The notes under the pieces: generated by a model
The model's database searches: none
Told to the model about the DNA's origin: nothing
What the model saw: the letters and a program-made list of their open reading frames with translations, nothing else
Shown: positions 54,211 to 63,978 of the stretch, piece after piece
Numbering within the stretch: the first letter of the stretch is position 1
Layout of the letters: each line of letters starts with the position of its first letter
Position numbers and translations under genes: made by a program
Source: Pseudoalteromonas sp. N1230-9
GTDB lineage: Bacteria > Pseudomonadota > Gammaproteobacteria > Enterobacterales > Alteromonadaceae
Reading direction: 5' to 3'
DNA length: 64,000 nucleotides
Assembly: GCF_032716425.1 (NCBI RefSeq)
Contig: NZ_CP090419.1
Span: 3,102,001-3,166,000, forward strand

Positions 54211-55671
54211 ATGACAATAGATAGACGTAGTTTTTTAAAATCTGCCGCAGCCATTACCGCCGCGACAGTTGTGACTGGCTGTGCGAAAAGCCAACAAGGT
54301 GATAATCAAAGCACACCACTTGCCGCACAAGGTAAAAGCGTTATGGGCTTAGCTGTGCCAGCAATGGATGTGGTACGTGTTGGTTTTATTGGGGTTGGTC
54401 AACGTGGTAGCGGCCATGTAAAACACCTTTGCCATATTGAGGGTGTTGAAATTAAAGCTATTTGCGATACAGATCAGCTAATGCTTGATAAGTCTGTTAA
54501 CTATGTTGTTGAAAAAGGCTTACCTAAACCAACTGCTTATACGGGTTCTGATAAAGCCTATTTAGACATGCTTGCTCGCGATGACATCGACATTGTGATC
54601 ATTTCAACGCCTTGGCGTTGGCACACACCAATGAGTGTCGAGACCATGGAAAGTGGCAAACATGCCTTTGTTGAAGTACCCGCAGCAACCACGATGGAAG
54701 AGTGTTGGCAACTAGTAAATACCGCAGAGCGCACGCAAAAGAACTGCATGATGATGGAAAACGTTAACTACGGTCGTGACGAGTTAATGGTATTAAACAT
54801 GGTTCGTAAAGGCGTATTTGGTGAGTTACTACACGGTGAAGCCGCTTATATTCATGACCTGCGTTGGCAAATGAAAGAAATTGACCGCAGTACTGGCTCG
54901 TGGCGTACTTATTGGCATACAAAAGTAAACGGTAACTTATACCCAACCCATGGTTTAGGCCCTGTATCTCAGTATATGAATATCAACCGAGGGGATCGCT
55001 TTGATTTTGTTACCTCAGTCAGTTCACCAGCACTTGGACGCGCCGCCTATGCAGAGCGTGAATTCCCTGCAGGCCACGAACGTCGTTCACTTAAATTTAC
55101 TGCTGGCGACATGAACACCAGCATAATTAAAACAGTGAAAGGTCGTAGCATTATGGTGCAGCACGACACCACAAGCCCACGCCCGTACAGTCGCCATAAC
55201 CTAATTCAAGGTACTAATGGAACATTTGCCGGTTTCCCCAATCGTATTGCCCTTGAAGATGTGCCACCAGCGATTGCAAAAATTTACCAACAGCAATATG
55301 AAGCTGAGCTCGCAGCGTGGGAAAAAGCGGGTTCACAAGGTCGTAAGCCACATATGCAAAACTTCCATAGTTGGGATCAAGATATGGAAAAATGGCGTGC
55401 TGAATTTGATCATCCACTGTGGAAACGCATGGGTGAAGAAGCGGTTCGTAACGGCGGCCACGGCGGTATGGACTTCATTATGCTTTGGCGCATGATCTAC
55501 TGCTTACGCAATAATGAGCCACTCGATCAAGATGTATACGATGCCGCAGCATGGTCATCAATCTTCCCGCAAAGTATGGCATCGGTTGCAGATAGAAGTA
55601 ACAGTAAAACAATTCCAGACTTTACTCGTGGCGCTTGGCAAACAGGCAAGCCTCTGGGGATTGTGTCTTAA
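54211..55671 (+). CDS. GH109 alpha-N-acetylgalactosaminidase (Gfo/Idh/MocA fold, Tat lipoprotein)
   Basis: 486 residues. A twin-arginine signal ([12 protein letters not shown]) ends in a lipobox (VTGC, Cys about 24), so it should be exported folded and lipid-anchored. The Rossmann domain begins [14 protein letters not shown], then [20 protein letters not shown] with the EVPA motif, NYGRDELM with a conserved Tyr, and [20 protein letters not shown]. These match GH109 enzymes, which use tightly bound NAD+ to oxidise C3 transiently and cleave terminal GalNAc. It would release GalNAc for the rest of the cluster. It faces away from the agaZ operon. Confidence 0.92.
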   Translation: MTIDRRSFLKSAAAITAATVVTGCAKSQQGDNQSTPLAAQGKSVMGLAVPAMDVVRVGFIGVGQRGSGHVKHLCHIEGVEIKAICDTDQLMLDKSVNYVVEKGLPKPTAYTGSDKAYLDMLARDDIDIVIISTPWRWHTPMSVETMESGKHAFVEVPAATTMEECWQLVNTAERTQKNCMMMENVNYGRDELMVLNMVRKGVFGELLHGEAAYIHDLRWQMKEIDRSTGSWRTYWHTKVNGNLYPTHGLGPVSQYMNINRGDRFDFVTSVSSPALGRAAYAEREFPAGHERRSLKFTAGDMNTSIIKTVKGRSIMVQHDTTSPRPYSRHNLIQGTNGTFAGFPNRIALEDVPPAIAKIYQQQYEAELAAWEKAGSQGRKPHMQNFHSWDQDMEKWRAEFDHPLWKRMGEEAVRNGGHGGMDFIMLWRMIYCLRNNEPLDQDVYDAAAWSSIFPQSMASVADRSNSKTIPDFTRGAWQTGKPLGIVS

Positions 55672-55690
55672 TACACCTTTCCTAAAATAT

Positions 55691-55721
55691 AAAGCCCGCA
55701 GCGTATGCTGCGAGCTTTTTT
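55691..55721 (+). terminator. Terminator after the GH109 gene
   Basis: AAAGC-c-CGCAGC, loop GTAT, GCTGCG-a-GCTTT with one internal mismatch, followed by six T residues. It separates the GH109 gene from the convergent carboxypeptidase gene. Confidence 0.85.
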
Positions 55722-55743
55722 GTGCTTTGTCGCAGCTAATTAT

Positions 55744-58428
55744 TTACTGAGCATGGGCTGCAGCGCGAAAAATTGTATTAGTTAGCAGTACATTCATACC
55801 TTCAAGGTAAGCACGGTAGGTTGGTGATTGTGTAAAGCCAATCACCATGCCTTTACCTTGCGGTTGATGAACTAATAATGGCTTATACGCAAGCTGTGCT
55901 TTATTTTGCTGCCACAGATAACCACTCGCCAAAACATCGTCTTTACCTGTAAACCACGCCAAGTTTTTACCTGAGTTCAGTTTTATTGGTGTGTAAATAT
56001 CATTACCGTAAGCCACCGCAACAAGGTCTTTATCAACCCCTGCTGTTAACCAATGCTCTTGGTCTACTTCAACATTAGCAAGTACACCGGCTACATAGTC
56101 TGGCGATGTATGTGGCTCAATGCTCGCTGCTTTTAAATCATCGCGAGAAGCAAATAACTGCCCTGCCACTTTACTGCTTTTATCATCGCTGCTGTCGGCT
56201 TTATCTTCTCGGTAAGCTTGCTCACGCTTAACATCTAATAAGCCGTAATCAGCATTACTAGTAAAGCGGTTTGCATTACCAAGGGCAATCAACACGCCAC
56301 CTGCTTCAACCCAGCTTTTTAAATTAGCCGCACCTGATTTACCGAGCACTTGCTCGTAATCACCTTCCGGTAAAATAAGCACTTGGTAATCACTTAAATC
56401 AGCCCATGCAAGCATTGGCGTACGAATCGCCGTAACGGGGTAACCTAGCTGCCTTTCGATAACAAAACGGGTGTTACCGGCACTTAGCTCACTGGTGGGT
56501 GCATCCCATGCCATCGCCACTTTTGGCGCCACCATGGTCACTGTTTTGTTACTACCAAAGCTTGGACCTTCAATCACCCAACTTGAATCAACACCATCAA
56601 CTATTGCACCTGTTTGCTCGGCGATTTTGCTAATTTTAGCAAGTAGTTCTTTGTCATTTAAACGCTTTTCGATTACTAAACTACCCGCTGGGTACTTAGT
56701 TTTATCGCCTAATATAAATGCTTGGTCAGCACTTTTCAGTTTAATGCCTGCTTGCAATGCTGCTGTTAAAAAGCGTGCTGCGGCCGTATCACCCCAAGCA
56801 ACGATATAAGCCACAGAAGCTTCGGGGTTATTTACTTTGCCAAGTAGTGTGTCGTCGGCCTGAACCGCTTTGCTTTCTGCGCTAACAGTGCGATCACAAC
56901 TATCGCTATCAACATTAAACATCATCGGCAGTGACCAACCTGTGACATCGTATATTTCATCGTCAAGGTTACGAGCACGACGTCTTTCTTGCTCTTTTAC
57001 GAATGCCTCAGCCATATCAACTTGGTCTGTAAACGTGGTGCGCACAAATACACCACGCGGCTGTGCGGTATCAATAAAATAGCTACCCGCTTTATACTTA
57101 ACGCCACATGCTTTGAACTCTTCAGTTGCTTGTTTAACTTCAACACCATGTTCAGCCATTAACGTTGCTAGTCTGTGAGCGCCTTCACGGTTACTTTGTT
57201 TAGGTAAAATATAAACACGCTCTTTGCTATCTTTACCCGAATCAATCGCATCAACTTGATATTGATAAAAATCGCTCAGTAACTTTTCACGTTGATTGGC
57301 AGCCCCTTCGGCGGTTGAAATTGACGCTACAAACTGACGTTTTACGGTATTAAAATAACTGAGTAGTTCACCGGTGTTTTTCTCAAACACATGACCACGA
57401 GCTGAGCCTACTTCATATGTTGATGCAGACGCCCCATAAAATACTGGCCAGCTATCGCCGTAGCCAGGGTAAAAGGCATCAAAAATTTCACGGGTAAAAT
57501 AATCAAAACCAAACTCATCAAAATACTTTGCATGATTTTGACCAATCGCATCCATGTTGGCGATTTGTGTTTTTGTCATATGTGGGTTAAATGGCTGAGC
57601 AGCTGGTGCAAAGTAGTAAGATTGATCGCCGCCCATTTCATGAATATCAACCACCACTTGTGGTTTATATTTATTGATTGCTGCCACTCTTCCCTTTGTT
57701 TCAGGCTGAGTAAGTGCTAACCAATCACGGTTCATATCAAACAAATAATGGTTTGTTCGCCCTCTTGGCCACGGCTCATTATGCTCTGCACTTAAGCGAT
57801 CGGCACTGTGCTCAAGACCGACGGTTGCATAGTAACGAGTAACAAATCGCTCACGACCATCTGGGTTTTGTAATGGGTCGATAAAGACCACTGTATTGTC
57901 TAAAATTTTGCTGTTAACAGCATCATTAGGAGCTGCTAATAAATGATACGCTGTAAATAATGCGGCATCGGTTGAGCTAATTTCATTCCCATGTACCGCA
58001 TACTGAAGCCACACTGATGTCGGTAAGTTTTTAATGAGCGACTTAGCTTCTTTTTCAGAAGTAATTCGCGGATCAGCCAAGGCTTGTGTGTTATTCGAAA
58101 GGGTTTCTAATGAACTAATATGCTCAGCGGTGCCAACCACCGCATAAACCAGTTCACGCCCTTCCCAGCTATTTGCGTACTTAAACACTTTAATACGATT
58201 AGGTGCCGCCTTTTCAAGGGCACTGAGGTAACGGCGCATATCGTTGTAATTAGTAATACGCTCACCTACATCATAACCAAGAACCTGCTTAAACGTAGGT
58301 ATATCAGTATTGTAAACAGTACCAGGCCACATCACTTCGGTATTGTTAATACTTGCAGTGGCACTAAAGCTGACAGACATTGCCATCATGCACATTGAAA
58401 CTGCTTTGATTGCTCCCTTTGCTAACAT
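55744..58428 (-). CDS. Secreted M14-family zinc carboxypeptidase with C-terminal glutamine amidotransferase-like region
   Basis: 894 residues with a signal peptide (about 1-25, near SATA). The M14 domain carries QYAVHGNEISS (zinc His and Glu), DPLQNPDGRERF, a distal IHEMGGDQSYYF His region and ASTYEVGSARG with the catalytic Glu. A long C-terminal part (from about residue 620) includes LPEGDYEQVLGKSGAANLKSWVEAGG, which looks like a class I glutamine amidotransferase-like fold seen in this secreted subgroup. It probably trims peptides outside the cytoplasm. ATG 58428 has GGTGGA upstream. The gene is unrelated to GalNAc use. Confidence 0.85.
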   Translation of the reverse strand: MLAKGAIKAVSMCMMAMSVSFSATASINNTEVMWPGTVYNTDIPTFKQVLGYDVGERITNYNDMRRYLSALEKAAPNRIKVFKYANSWEGRELVYAVVGTAEHISSLETLSNNTQALADPRITSEKEAKSLIKNLPTSVWLQYAVHGNEISSTDAALFTAYHLLAAPNDAVNSKILDNTVVFIDPLQNPDGRERFVTRYYATVGLEHSADRLSAEHNEPWPRGRTNHYLFDMNRDWLALTQPETKGRVAAINKYKPQVVVDIHEMGGDQSYYFAPAAQPFNPHMTKTQIANMDAIGQNHAKYFDEFGFDYFTREIFDAFYPGYGDSWPVFYGASASTYEVGSARGHVFEKNTGELLSYFNTVKRQFVASISTAEGAANQREKLLSDFYQYQVDAIDSGKDSKERVYILPKQSNREGAHRLATLMAEHGVEVKQATEEFKACGVKYKAGSYFIDTAQPRGVFVRTTFTDQVDMAEAFVKEQERRRARNLDDEIYDVTGWSLPMMFNVDSDSCDRTVSAESKAVQADDTLLGKVNNPEASVAYIVAWGDTAAARFLTAALQAGIKLKSADQAFILGDKTKYPAGSLVIEKRLNDKELLAKISKIAEQTGAIVDGVDSSWVIEGPSFGSNKTVTMVAPKVAMAWDAPTSELSAGNTRFVIERQLGYPVTAIRTPMLAWADLSDYQVLILPEGDYEQVLGKSGAANLKSWVEAGGVLIALGNANRFTSNADYGLLDVKREQAYREDKADSSDDKSSKVAGQLFASRDDLKAASIEPHTSPDYVAGVLANVEVDQEHWLTAGVDKDLVAVAYGNDIYTPIKLNSGKNLAWFTGKDDVLASGYLWQQNKAQLAYKPLLVHQPQGKGMVIGFTQSPTYRAYLEGMNVLLTNTIFRAAAHAQ

Positions 58429-58544
58429 ATGAATTCCACCCATTAAAAAAACGTAAATAAACTAGTTACCAACATATAAAACTATTGAAAATAAGGGAAT
58501 TAAAAGCGTTAGAAAGGCCTAAATTAGGGTTAACTGGAAATAAC

Positions 58545-58579
58545 ACCCCTTGTCAGTGAGAGTCATAAGTGCAAGGGGT
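58545..58579. repeat. Inverted repeat downstream of the YdcH-like gene
   Basis: ACCCCTTG and CAAGGGGT form a perfect 8-bp inverted repeat around a 19-base loop. No T-tract follows on either strand. It lies 19 bases after the YdcH-like stop and may be a weak terminator of that gene. Confidence 0.3.
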
Positions 58580-58597
58580 ATTAGGTGTGATTTGATT

Positions 58598-58840
58598 TTA
58601 TGCTTTGGTCTTCAAGAAATCATACAGCTCATCTTTCAGCGCCGCTCTTTGATGTTTCTTTTCATGCATTTCACTGTCATCGATCGGAGAACTATTGAGC
58701 TCAAGTTCTCTAATTTCTTTATCCATGTCATCATATCGCTGCATGGTATTTTTAAAGTGCGCATCACTTTTAGCAAGGGTGTGGATTAATTCATTAAACT
58801 CTGGGAATTCATTCAATAACGAGTGTTTTTCGCCTAGCAT
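58598..58840 (-). CDS. YdcH/DUF465-like small protein
   Basis: 80 residues, highly charged and predicted as a helical hairpin. MLGEKHSLLNEFPEFNELIHTL at the start and KKHQRAALKDELYDFL at the end match the DUF465 family (E. coli YdcH). The function is unknown. ATG 58840 has AAAGGAG at good spacing; a TTG at 58846 opens the frame but overlaps the ribosome site. Confidence 0.8.
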   Translation of the reverse strand: MLGEKHSLLNEFPEFNELIHTLAKSDAHFKNTMQRYDDMDKEIRELELNSSPIDDSEMHEKKHQRAALKDELYDFLKTKA

Positions 58841-58846
58841 GGGCAA

Positions 58847-59050
58847 CTCCTTTGACTAGAATTAGATTTCAAATTCACTGTAACATTGTGCAAAATAGAG
58901 TCAACGTCGCAACCTTGTCCGAGATCAATAATGGTGGCGATTAGGGAATGATAGTACCTAGTTAAAAATTGCTTGTGATTTAGAAAGCTAAAAACCTCGA
59001 CATATACCGAGGCTCTTGTGTTAGTTAATGAGTCAGCAAGTGGCATTAAA
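58847..59050. other. Intergenic region upstream of the YdcH-like gene
   Basis: No convincing gene. A 70-codon frame on the minus strand (58834-59046) has no family resemblance and runs through the ribosome site of the YdcH-like gene, so it is not called. The right end runs into the duplicated rnpB tail. Confidence 0.4.
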
Positions 59051-59085
59051 AAAGCAAAAAGCCAGTAGCATTCACTACGGGCTTT
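59051..59085 (-). terminator. Second terminator, downstream copy of the rnpB tail
   Basis: On the minus strand AAAGCC-c-GTAG, loop TGAATG, CTAC-t-GGCTTT is followed by TTGCTTTTTT. The stem has one internal mismatch. It sits at the end of the duplicated rnpB 3' segment and may act as a backup terminator. Confidence 0.7.
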
Positions 59086-59196
59086 AATCTAATTTGGTGA
59101 GTCAGCCAGTAAGCCGCTGTTTTGTATGCGCGGAGTGGATTTTCTTCCCCAAAAAACAAAAGCCCCGCATCGCTGCGGGGCTTTAATCTAATTTGG

Positions 59197-59215
<19 letters not shown>
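59079..59215. repeat. Direct repeat of the rnpB 3' end (two 38-bp copies)
   Basis: The 38 bases at 59079-59116 and 59178-59215 differ at one position only (G versus A). The right copy is the true 3' end of rnpB plus the adjacent part of its terminator stem. The left copy carries the same rnpB end (GGTGAGTCAGCC then TAAGCCG) and then loses similarity. The repeat offset is 99 bases. Each copy is followed, in the rnpB direction, by its own terminator hairpin. Confidence 0.85.
59151..59184 (-). terminator. Main rnpB terminator
   Basis: On the minus strand a perfect 11-bp stem AAAGCCCCGCA / TGCGGGGCTTT with a four-base loop is followed by TTGTTTTTT. It lies just after the rnpB 3' end. Confidence 0.9.
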
Positions 59216-59558
<343 letters not shown>

Positions 59559-59564
59559 GCGCGC

Positions 59565-59570
59565 AGTATA
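59565..59570 (-). promoter_or_regulatory. Probable -10 element of rnpB
   Basis: TATACT on the minus strand, seven bases before the deduced RNA 5' end. It is followed by a GC-rich discriminator (GCGCGCC), as is usual for stable-RNA genes under stringent control. No clear -35 hexamer lies 16-18 bases upstream. Confidence 0.55.
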
Positions 59571-59600
59571 CCTGAGCACGCACGTCTATGCAGTAAAGAA

Positions 59601-60458
59601 TTAGTCTTTTTCGTCAATAATTGCTTTATAAAGTGCGTTTTTCTTCAAACCAAAATACTCAGCTACAACACCACAAGCTTTTTTCAGTGGCATTTCGGCT
59701 TCGAGTAAACCAAGCATACGGCGCGCATCTTCTGGAATATCATCACTTTGCTTTGCCTTACCTGGGAGCATAAGCACAATTTCGCCGCGCTGCTTAGTTG
59801 GATCATCGGTTAAAAACTGCTTTAGCTCAGCAACGCTGCCATTAAAGAAGGTTTCGAAGGTTTTTGTTAGCTCTTTCGCAAACACCACAGGCTGCTCTGA
59901 GCCGAGCGCCTCTTCTAAATCATCAAGGCTTGCCATAATGCGGTGAGTACTTTCATACATGATGCTGGTTATACCTGAGTTTACCGCTTCAATAAAAAAA
60001 GTTTGTCTGGCTTTACTTTTTGCTGGCGTAAAACCAATAAACTGAAAACGGTCAGTTGGTAAGCCTGAGCAGCATACCGCAGTGATCGCAGCACAGGCAC
60101 CAGGCACAGGCGTTACATGTGCGCCTTGTTCACGACATAAATTAACAACCGCATAACCTGGGTCACTAATTAATGGTGTGCCGGCATCTGATACCAAGGC
60201 AATGTTCATTCCCTGCTCAAGCCAGTCAACTATTTGCTGCGCTTTTTGTTTTTCGTTGTGATCATGTAAAGCAAAGGTTTTTGCTTTGATATTAAAGTGA
60301 CTTAACAACTTCCCCGTATGGCGAGTATCTTCAGCGGCTATTAAGTCAACCTCAGATAGGGTCTGAATGGCACGCTGACTAATGTCATCAAAGTTACCAA
60401 TAGGCGTGGCAACAATGTAAAGAGTGCCGATTTTATCTGAATTGTCCTCATTTAACAT
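59601..60458 (-). CDS. rsmI: 16S rRNA (cytidine(1402)-2'-O)-methyltransferase
   Basis: 285 residues; SAM-dependent tetrapyrrole-methylase-fold enzyme. GTLYIVATPIGNFDDISQRA, AAEDTRHTGKLLSHF, ALVSDAGTPLISDPGY and PVPGACAAITAV are diagnostic. It 2'-O-methylates C1402 of 16S rRNA, the base that RsmH methylates on N4. It is divergent from lpoA with a 61-base gap, the arrangement found in E. coli. Confidence 0.97.
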   Translation of the reverse strand: MLNEDNSDKIGTLYIVATPIGNFDDISQRAIQTLSEVDLIAAEDTRHTGKLLSHFNIKAKTFALHDHNEKQKAQQIVDWLEQGMNIALVSDAGTPLISDPGYAVVNLCREQGAHVTPVPGACAAITAVCCSGLPTDRFQFIGFTPAKSKARQTFFIEAVNSGITSIMYESTHRIMASLDDLEEALGSEQPVVFAKELTKTFETFFNGSVAELKQFLTDDPTKQRGEIVLMLPGKAKQSDDIPEDARRMLGLLEAEMPLKKACGVVAEYFGLKKNALYKAIIDEKD

Positions 60459-60519
60459 TGAGGTCTCCTGCGTCAGTCAGTAATATAAGCAAATCGCGTT
60501 AACGTATTGGGAAATCATT

Positions 60520-62397
60520 GTGCGACTTAAACTTGTTAGTCTATTAATTGTATTGTCAGGGTTATCGGCTTGTAGCACAACCGAAAAACCATCAAATAGT
60601 ACAGAAAATCCATCGAGCCAATCGAGTAGTGCTCTGTCACAATTAACCGACGCACAATCTATGTATCAAACGGCACTTAATCGCCAAGGTGCTGATAAAA
60701 TCCAACTACTTTATACAGCCCGAGATGCAGCGATTAGTGAAGAGCGTTGGTCTCTTTTAGAGAATATCTGTTTAGAGCTTGAAGCAACTCCCAGCGTAGA
60801 CCAAATTCAAAACAAGCTTTACATTGCGTTAGCACAAGAGCAGCAAGGTAAAAGCGATCTTGCACTTGAGCAACTACGAGTACTTGAGCCTGAGCTGAAT
60901 CTGCCTGAACATAAGGCTTGGCATCAGTATTTAACGGGTCGAGTTTACGCATCACAAGGTTTGCCAAAACAAGCCATGCCCTATTATTTTGCGGCTTCAA
61001 CAATTAGTAATGATAACAACTTTAGCGTTGCAAATTTAAATCAGGATTTATGGCATAGCCTTACTCAGCTTTCATCGTATGCACTAGAGCGCTTTAACCG
61101 CGGTTCTGTTGTGCAACAAGGTTGGGTTAATTTAGCGCTTTATCATCAAGTATACTTAGGCGCGCCTGTCGAGCTGCACCAAGCAATGAATAATTGGATG
61201 AGACGCTACCCAGGGCACCCTGCTGCTGAGGTGCTACCAAAAAAAGTGACCGAACTAATTGAAGTCGAGCCACTAACGGTTAATCGCCTTGCTGTACTCA
61301 TTCCACAGTCAGGTGCGAATGAACGTTTAGGCGATGCACTCAAAGCAGGTGTACTCGCTGCACTTGATAACAACCCGCTAGAAGAAACCTTATTTATAGA
61401 CGAATCGCTGTCAGCGGCAGAAATTGCCCTAAAACTCACTGAATTTAAAGCCGATTTTGTTATTGGCCCTTTACTCAAAAGTAATATTGAAAAATTAAGC
61501 ACGGCGCAAACACTTATTGATTACCCTGTTATGCACCTAAATACGTTTGATGGTGAACGAGTGTCTCAACAGCACTTTTTCTTTGCTTTAAACCCTGAAC
61601 ATGAAGTGCAACAAGCACTTGAGCGCTTTTTAACAGCGGGTTACCAAAAGCCAATGCTGCTGGCACCAAATAATAGTAATGGCCAACGCTTAGTTGAATA
61701 CTTCAATACGCAATGGCAACGCTATAGTGAGGTTAAACCACAAGTTGGCTTCTACGCTAGTAAAGATGATATGCCTAAAACTATTACAGGCTTATTAGAG
61801 GTAGACCAAAGTAAAGAGCGCATTAAAGTCGTTAAGTCATTATTTAGGCAAGAGGTTGAGAGCGAAACGCGATCGCGTAGCGATGTGGATGTTATCTACA
61901 TTCTTGGAGATGCAACCGAGACACGCCTAATAAAGCCTTACTTGGATGTTAATGTCAGTACTTTTGCTGAACGTATTCCGCTTTACGCTAGTTCAAAAAG
62001 CCATAGTAAGCAAATAGATAGAACTGACAAAGGTGACCTTGATGGCCTTTATTTCACGGAACTCCCTTGGATGCTCGAAGGTCAAATAAAGCAACATAAC
62101 TTACGTCAGCAATATGAGAGCCTTTGGCCTGAAAATGCCGATATTAACCAGCGTTTATTTGCGATGACCTATGACGCAACCAGTATGCTGGGAAGCGTAA
62201 AACAATTGAGTATGGTTGCAGGCAAGCGCTTTAATGGCATCAGTGGCGAGTTGAGCATTGCCAGTAATGGCCATGTCACACGCTCTTTAGATTGGGCGCA
62301 ATATAAGAATAAACAAATTATTGCTGTTGATTTAGCAACTGAGCAACCTATACCGTTATTCATGCAATCAGCTTCAGGAATTAGCTCTGCAGAATAG
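60520..62397 (+). CDS. lpoA: Penicillin-binding protein activator LpoA
   Basis: 625 residues. The lipoprotein signal peptide ends in LSAC (Cys 18), so it should be anchored in the outer membrane. The N-terminal half is a TPR-like helical domain (about 40-240); the C-terminal half is a periplasmic-binding-protein fold starting LAVLIPQSGANERLGDALKAG, split as adjoining motifs. LpoA activates PBP1a. The start is GTG 60520; position upstream of yraN-diaA-dolP matches E. coli. Confidence 0.93.
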   Translation: MRLKLVSLLIVLSGLSACSTTEKPSNSTENPSSQSSSALSQLTDAQSMYQTALNRQGADKIQLLYTARDAAISEERWSLLENICLELEATPSVDQIQNKLYIALAQEQQGKSDLALEQLRVLEPELNLPEHKAWHQYLTGRVYASQGLPKQAMPYYFAASTISNDNNFSVANLNQDLWHSLTQLSSYALERFNRGSVVQQGWVNLALYHQVYLGAPVELHQAMNNWMRRYPGHPAAEVLPKKVTELIEVEPLTVNRLAVLIPQSGANERLGDALKAGVLAALDNNPLEETLFIDESLSAAEIALKLTEFKADFVIGPLLKSNIEKLSTAQTLIDYPVMHLNTFDGERVSQQHFFFALNPEHEVQQALERFLTAGYQKPMLLAPNNSNGQRLVEYFNTQWQRYSEVKPQVGFYASKDDMPKTITGLLEVDQSKERIKVVKSLFRQEVESETRSRSDVDVIYILGDATETRLIKPYLDVNVSTFAERIPLYASSKSHSKQIDRTDKGDLDGLYFTELPWMLEGQIKQHNLRQQYESLWPENADINQRLFAMTYDATSMLGSVKQLSMVAGKRFNGISGELSIASNGHVTRSLDWAQYKNKQIIAVDLATEQPIPLFMQSASGISSAE

Positions 62398-62421
62398 CCA
62401 ATAAGATTCAAGGATGAGGTC

Positions 62422-62793
62422 ATGTCGTGGTTCAAAGAGTTATGGCAAAATAGCCGCGAGAAAGGTTTATATTATGAAAAGCAAGCCGAAAGCTACCTGA
62501 AGCAGCACGGCTTAAAAACCATTGAGTGTAATTACTTATGCCAATATGGTGAGCTTGATCTCATTATGCGAGAAGGCAATACACTCGTATTTGTCGAAGT
62601 GAAGTTTCGAAAGAACAAACTTCGTGGTGGCGCGAATTATGCGCTTAGCCAACAAAAGCAGCAACGGCTTAGGCGAACTATCGCCCATTACCTTGCAGAT
62701 AAAAAATTACCCAACCAGAGTATGCGCATTGATTACGTCGCCATAACAGGTGAACAAGATAGTGAAATAAACTGGTTTAGAAATGTATATTAA
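62422..62793 (+). CDS. yraN: YraN/UPF0102 endonuclease-fold protein
   Basis: 123 residues. EKQAESYLKQHGLKTIECNY, YGELDLIMREGNTLVFVEVKFR (in adjoining motifs) and QQKQQRLRRTIAHYL are typical of UPF0102. The E-D..EVK pattern is that of PD-(D/E)XK nucleases, but no activity is established. Ends near DYVAITGE. A small hairpin (AAGGCT / AGCCTT, 62798-62815) lies before diaA. Confidence 0.92.
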   Translation: MSWFKELWQNSREKGLYYEKQAESYLKQHGLKTIECNYLCQYGELDLIMREGNTLVFVEVKFRKNKLRGGANYALSQQKQQRLRRTIAHYLADKKLPNQSMRIDYVAITGEQDSEINWFRNVY

Positions 62794-62825
62794 CATCAAA
62801 GGCTAACAAGCCTTATTGGTAGGTT

Positions 62826-63419
62826 ATGCAAGAAACTATTAAAAAGATTTTTACCGAAAATATTCAAGTCCAAATAGCCGCTGGTGAAGTTTTGCCAAGT
62901 GCTCTTGAGTCTGCAGCATTTACCATTGCACAAAGTCTTATAAATGGAAATAAGTTACTTTGCTGCGGTACCGCTAACTGTCATATGCTTGCACAACATA
63001 TGGCAGGCTTACTTATTAACTTTTATGAAACTGAACGCCCTTGCCTACCCGCTGTTGCGCTTGCGCAAGAGCAAGTTAACCTTGGCCAAAGCAATCATAA
63101 CGATGAACATGAAGCTTTTGCGAGACAAATTCGCGCTTTTGCTCAAGAAGGTGACTTATTACTCGCTATTGCAGTGAATGGCAATGAGAAACAAATTATT
63201 TCTGCTGTAGAGGCTGCACTAACCCGCGATATGAAAGTCATTGTATTAGTCGGTGACGATGGCGGAGAGTTAGTTGGTTTATTAGGCCCTAACGATGTAG
63301 AGATCCGTGTCCCTTCAAAACGCCCAAGTCGAATTGTTGAATCTCATCTCGTTAATTTACACTGCTTAGGTGAGCTTATTGATTTAACCTTATTCCCACA
63401 GGAAGAAAACAATGTTTAA
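62826..63419 (+). CDS. diaA: DnaA initiator-associating protein DiaA (SIS domain)
   Basis: 197 residues, one SIS domain. It is homologous to the heptose isomerase GmhA and to E. coli DiaA (YraO), which binds DnaA and promotes timely initiation. Features are LLCCGTANCHMLAQHMAGLL, the ERPCLPAVAL loop, and VPSKRPSRIVESHLVNLHCL near the C-terminus. Its location between yraN and a BON lipoprotein supports DiaA over GmhA. It overlaps dolP by eight bases. Confidence 0.9.
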   Translation: MQETIKKIFTENIQVQIAAGEVLPSALESAAFTIAQSLINGNKLLCCGTANCHMLAQHMAGLLINFYETERPCLPAVALAQEQVNLGQSNHNDEHEAFARQIRAFAQEGDLLLAIAVNGNEKQIISAVEAALTRDMKVIVLVGDDGGELVGLLGPNDVEIRVPSKRPSRIVESHLVNLHCLGELIDLTLFPQEENNV

Positions 63420-63978
63420 ACAGTCTCTTATTGTCATAAGTACCGTATTACTTCTACAGGGTTGCGCTGCAGCAGTCGTTGCTGGCACAGCAGGTGCTGT
63501 CACCTCAGCCAATGATCGCCGTACAATAGGCTCACAAATTGATGACAACAACATTGAAATTAAAAGCTCTATTGCTATAAGTGAAAATGAGCGCCTGCAC
63601 AAATTTGCCAATGTAAATGTAATCAGTGTGAATGGTATTGTACTGATGATTGGGCAAGTTGCTAACCAAGAAATGAAAAACGAAGCACAACGTGCTATCG
63701 AAGGCGTGGATGGCATACGTAAAATTCATAACCAAATTCGTATAAGCTCAAATATTGGTATGAGTACACAAACTCACGACTCATGGCTAACATCAAAAGT
63801 AAAAACGCAATTACTCACCACAGAGAACATCAGTAGCAATAATATAAAAGTGGTCACAGAGAATGGCGAAGTCTTTTTAATGGGCTTAGTGAGCAATACA
63901 GAAGCTAATTTAGCCGTTGAAGTAGCACGTAATGTTTCAGGTGTTGAACGAGTCATTAAGGTATTCGAATACCTATAA
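63412..63978 (+). CDS. dolP: Outer-membrane BON-domain lipoprotein DolP
   Basis: 188 residues. A lipobox LLQGC places the lipidated Cys at residue 18. Two BON domains follow (about 45-112 and 120-188), with ending ISSNNIKVVTENGEVFLMGLV and VEVARNVSGVERVIKVFEYL, each a typical BON strand-helix pattern. DolP (YraP) supports outer-membrane integrity and BamA activity in E. coli. The gene is complete and ends 22 bases before the window edge. Confidence 0.93.
   Translation: MFKQSLIVISTVLLLQGCAAAVVAGTAGAVTSANDRRTIGSQIDDNNIEIKSSIAISENERLHKFANVNVISVNGIVLMIGQVANQEMKNEAQRAIEGVDGIRKIHNQIRISSNIGMSTQTHDSWLTSKVKTQLLTTENISSNNIKVVTENGEVFLMGLVSNTEANLAVEVARNVSGVERVIKVFEYL

Noticed and set aside
54211..55671. 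Simple NAD-dependent sugar oxidoreductase instead of a glycosidase
   Set aside because: The Tat-lipoprotein signal, length, EVPA and THGLGP motifs and the GalNAc context fit GH109 better than a cytoplasmic Gfo/Idh dehydrogenase.
58834..59046. A 70-codon minus-strand frame upstream of the YdcH-like gene
   Set aside because: It has no recognisable domain and runs into the ribosome site and start of the YdcH-like gene.
62826..63419. GmhA (sedoheptulose-7-phosphate isomerase)
   Set aside because: The fold is shared, but position between yraN and dolP is that of diaA in E. coli, and no heptose genes are nearby.
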